Source: Chara braunii (taxonomy: Eukaryota > Streptophyta > Charophyceae > Charales > Characeae). From it: a stretch of DNA of 57,204 nucleotides. The notes under the pieces are model-generated. The model was not told the DNA's origin, did no database searches, and saw only the letters and a program-made list of their open reading frames with translations. Below, in pieces: positions 53,860 to 57,204 of this stretch. A program made the position numbers and the translations under genes. The DNA is taken from contig BFEA01000011.1 in NCBI GenBank assembly GCA_003427395.1, forward strand, positions 6,302,195 through 6,359,398, given 5' to 3'. Positions within the stretch are counted from its first letter, which is position 1. Each line of letters opens with the position of its first letter.

Positions 53860-53919
53860 ACCGGGACCCCACACACGCACACTCTTCGAGTTGTGTATAG
53901 CGAACATGACAAAACATAC

Positions 53920-55295
53920 ACAGCATAATCACTACCTTACCCTTCCCCAACCACATCAACAAACAAACTACGGGCTGTGCACCCGTGCCTTCAGGCTGCA
54001 TCCGGTTTCCAGTGGGTGATGCTCCCTATAGATATGAGTGGAGCAGTCCCAAGAGCGGGGCTACTACTTAGGGTTGCTCTTATCGGCCCCAGCAATACCG
54101 TCTCAAGACAGGGGCTTAGTACCCGGAAAAAAAAGGTGTTCATGAGGCGATGGGCAAGAAGGGCTATCTGAGACCTTGCCACTTATTAGCTGCCAAGATG
54201 GACCCATGAATGGAAATCCTCGGGCCATTTCTCCTTCGCGGAGGTTACACAATGGGCGATGATTCTTTTACCAGACTGGATGGTAACGCAGACGCCAGTC
54301 GGTTCGACCTTGTGATTCATCCGACCATGTCACTGCAGATTCGGGCTCGGTCTTTCGCTCCTTCCCAGCCGCGCACTGCTTCTTGTTGTACTTGCGATCT
54401 ATCGATCCCCTCGCGGTGTGCATCGGACTGTGCATGAATTCTGATCAATTTGTTCGCGACCGAGAGCCTGATGCTCCAAGAAAGAAGCGCGCAAGAAAGG
54501 AAAAACACGAATTCTTCGAACGGGAGAACGCGAAGAACCTGACAGGGGAACGTGACGAAGTTTCTCCCGCCCTAGTCTTATGGTAGTTCAGGGCGAGTGG
54601 AAGCCGTTGAAGTCAAGGTCGGGCGGGATTAAGAGATGGTTGGCGGTGAAAGCGCCAAAGGCGGCGAGGCCTGCGTTCGGGGGGCGAGCTCGAGCGTGCA
54701 TCATGAGGATTAGGAGTTAGGCCGGTGGTCTATCCATGCGGCGCATACGATTCAGCAGACGTCGTGGTCGTAGGAGTTCGAGGCGCCGAATTGTCGGTGG
54801 GCTGCCATTTGGTATACAAACGGGCGAGTGGAGAGATGAATTGGTCTCCCACGGGACGAATTGGGGCCAGATACCTCCGGAGTAAGTCACTGCAGTTAGC
54901 CAAAATCATTGTTTGTTCTTCCCGTTTTGCTGCCCCCCTCTGCAGTCGCTCTAATTTCTAACCATCACCCTTTCTGCAATAGTTGGCCATGTCGGCGGCG
55001 TTTTCGTCTCTCAGCCTTGCTGGCTGCCTTTCCATCGGCCATTCCCTTGCCCCATGTCAACGTGTAACGTATGTTACTGAATGTGAAATCGTGGGGGGGT
55101 CACTTTGTACTTGTGGGTGCCGTCACTTTTCCATGCGATCGACACAAGTATTTAGAGGGGAGATTATCGGAGCTACAAGGCTGAAGCATGGGTGAAGAGA
55201 AATACAGCAATGAGAGGGCCAGGGGGGCAAAGAGGTAGGTAAGAGATCAAGGAGAGATAACAAGAGAGTTGAACGAGCGACCGAAGGAATGCAGG

Positions 55296-55300
<5 letters not shown>
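53920..55300. other. Less repetitive stretch, no gene confirmed
   Basis: Frames of 63-78 aa occur on the plus strand. The one at 54,383-54,586 has a basic run (RKKRARKEKHEFFE) but no recognised domain, and neighbouring frames overlap it. It is a candidate for unrecognised exons; no splice structure could be built. Confidence 0.3.
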
Positions 55301-55344
<44 letters not shown>

Positions 55345-55394
55345 TGATGGAAGAAAGGAAGCGTGCAGGAATTGCGTAAGATATATAGATAGAG

Positions 55395-55479
<85 letters not shown>

Positions 55480-55480
55480 N

Positions 55481-55541
<61 letters not shown>
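55300..55541 (+). repeat. GT, GATA and AG microsatellite cluster
   Basis: GT at 55,299-55,342, a GATA tract at 55,385-55,425, then AG to 55,541 with one undetermined base at 55,480. Confidence 0.95.
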
Positions 55542-55542
<1 letters not shown>

Positions 55543-55650
55543 AGGGAGGTACGGAGCGTCAACAGTCGGAGGAGGGTAGGACTGAGTTGCGATTTTGCTC
55601 TTACCGTGTCTGCTCTTTATGCTGAACTGTATTCTTTTTTCCAAACGCAG

Positions 55651-55728
55651 CGCTTTCAGACCGGTGTAGTTTTGACCCGGCAACGGCTAAGCAAGTGGTG
55701 CCGAGTTTGCGCAGGATTCTCAAAGCAG
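55651..55728 (+). CDS. Possible internal exon (78 bp), unknown product
   Basis: A strong acceptor (pyrimidine tract TTCTTTTTTCC then AAACGCAG, AG at 55,649-55,650) precedes it and CAG|GTATGC follows. In the third frame it encodes LSDRCSFDPATAKQVVPSLR then RILKA, which looks like part of an ordinary helical protein, with Pro before a basic-hydrophobic helix. The first frame is also open; the second has a stop. I do not recognise the family and could not find neighbouring exons. The microsatellites on both sides would then be in introns. Confidence 0.3.
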
Positions 55729-55895
55729 GTATGCCTTCCTACCGTTTCTCCCTTTTGTTTTCATCTGATTCATTTGTCTCTCTTGCCCTTCACCCCTCCC
55801 TCCGGAAGACACCGATACAAGAAAACAGGAAAGCTAAAGAATTGGATGAAGCAAAGAACGAAACAAATGCAGCGATCATATCTGGAAGACACGCA

Positions 55896-55899
<4 letters not shown>

Positions 55900-55958
<59 letters not shown>
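55900..55958 (+). repeat. (AG)n microsatellite
   Basis: A perfect AG tract. Confidence 0.95.
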
Positions 55959-55959
<1 letters not shown>

Positions 55960-55960
<1 letters not shown>

Positions 55961-56797
55961 CCTGGCCGCGGAAGAGGCATTCGGCGCGGGATCAGGTGAT
56001 CAGGGCGGGCAGGTGATGGTATATTCTCACAAGGAGAATCAGGCAGTAGACGATTAGTTAGGAGGCTTGTTTAGGGGGCACTTGCCCACATCCGGGAATC
56101 ACGGCATATCAGCTGCGGCGGTTCCCCGCAGGGGTGTTTGGACGTGTAGCCTCGGCAAGTAAACGACGCCTCGACAAAAGGAGGTGGGGAACACGGTGAG
56201 GCGACCGTGGTGGGGGGGACGGGGGAGAGGGGAGTGTGGTCAATGTATGCCAGAAACAGCGGCAAGGGTCTGGGGGAGATGGGGACTCTGCTCCCCCTGT
56301 TGTTTGTCTGCGAACATGGTGATGATGTATGAGAGGTCAGGGAGAGATAAGGGGATTTAGACAGGACAGCTAAAGTACCGATGGGAGCACTAGAGAGAAG
56401 TGTGGAACGGAAACACATTGGGAAAACTCTTGCCGTCGAAGAAACGAAGTGGTGGTACATATTGGACACTATCTTATTAATTTATTCATGTTATATTTAT
56501 GATATATCAAAAGGCATCTGTGAACAGGGTCAGTGGGGAGGGGTCAGCGGTTGCAGAGCATAGGCGGGCGAGAGGAGTAAGGGGATGGAGAGTGACGAGG
56601 AAGTGGAGAATGGAGGGGAAGGAAGAGGGAAGTTGACGATGCGGAGTGATCTGGGTCAGGCAGGGACGGTGAGAGAGGTTAAAAGGGGAGATGTGAGGAT
56701 GATATGTGGAGAGGTGGTGTTTGAAGGTAATCCAGGCCGTCGTGAATTCTGTATGCCTATGCCTGCTTCTATCGGTTGAGAATGGAGTGAGAGAGGT
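55960..56797. other. No gene seen
   Basis: Mixed purine-rich sequence with short frames of 60-130 aa that overlap on both strands; none has a recognised domain. Confidence 0.45.
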
Positions 56798-57204
56798 TGT
56801 GGTTTGCTAGCTAATAAGGTGGCGATGCGGTCAGGTGAGGACAAGGATCAGACGTGCTGTCATCGTGGCTGCAGCGGCGGGAAGAGGGGTGAAGGGAAAA
56901 GGAATTGGCGGGAAGAGAAGTTGGCGGGAAGAGGAGTTGGCGGGAAGAGGAGTTGGCGGGAAGAGGAGTTGGCGGGAAGACGAAGTAAGGGAAAAGTGGT
57001 TTGCCAGCTAATAAGCTGGCGATGCGGTCAGGTGAGGAAAATAATCAGACGTGCTGTCACCGTGGCTGCGGCGGCGGGAAGAGGAATTGGCGGGAAGACG
57101 CATTGGGGGAAAAGTGGTTTGCTAGCTAATAAGGTGGCTGAGGAAAATAATCGGACGTGCTGTCACCGTGGCTGCGGCGGCGGGAAGAGGAATTGGCGGG
57201 AAGG
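56798..57204 (+). repeat. Higher-order tandem repeat with GGCGGGAAGAGGAGTT minisatellite
   Basis: The segment TTTGCYAGCTAATAAGNTGG begins at about 56,803, 57,000 and 57,117, each followed by GGACGTGCTGTCACCGTGGC-type and GCGGCGGGAAGAGG. Within the first unit a 16-bp GGCGGGAAGAGGAGTT word is repeated about four times (56,918-56,985). The array runs off the end of the window. Confidence 0.85.

Overview
This looks like a repeat-dominated nuclear region from a plant-lineage eukaryote. A U6 snRNA fragment has the plant-type 3' half, and a tRNA-Gly(GCC) sequence resembles the plant mitochondrial gene. Intron-style splice sites, Ty3-type retroelements and microsatellites fill the rest. A streptophyte alga such as Chara is my best guess; it is a guess, not a demonstration. 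I see no intact cellular gene. Three short segments have exon-like features (about 7.6-7.8 kb, the paired segments at 22.5 and 37.05 kb, and 55.65-55.73 kb).

Layout. (1) 1-9.2 kb: microsatellites and a dispersed short repeat carrying a hammerhead ribozyme; the copy at 1731-1788 has every part of a type III hammerhead. Several copies sit in TA microsatellites, some beside a second repeat with a stem-loop. A plant-type U6 fragment lies at 9183-9226. (2) 9.8-11.76 kb: a 180-bp tandem duplication and SINE-like relics. (3) 11.76-21.56 kb: an internally deleted Ty3-like LTR element on the minus strand, itself carrying a hAT-like MITE and a tandem hammerhead repeat. (4) 21.6-23.7 kb: a GTGTCACTGTG minisatellite and a repeat whose minus strand has a conserved exon and splice donor. 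(5) 23.7-43.8 kb: a second, longer Ty3-like element on the plus strand, head-to-head with the first. Its order is nucleocapsid, protease, RT-RNase H, integrase, then a second gag-like coiled-coil ORF with its own CCHC knuckle behind a strong splice acceptor. It is decayed mainly by C-to-T/G-to-A changes, and its 3' part is split by about 7 kb of other repeats (33.3-40.28 kb), including an 85/85-bp near-perfect palindrome. (6) 43.8-47.5 kb: no gene seen. (7) 47.5-53.15 kb: several forward and inverted copies of one repeat family, with a mitochondrial-type tRNA-Gly, a small MITE and a dimeric tRNA-like SINE with a 12-bp target duplication. (8) 53.15-57.2 kb: microsatellites, small tandem duplications and one exon-like segment.

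Most striking: the complete hammerhead, and the 3.3-3.5 kb LTRs of the Ty3 elements, which contain arrays of 52-60-bp palindromic units whose stems change while pairing is kept. The two Ty3 copies share the same structural plan, including these hairpin arrays and the downstream zinc-knuckle ORF, so the plan belongs to the family and not to one damaged copy.
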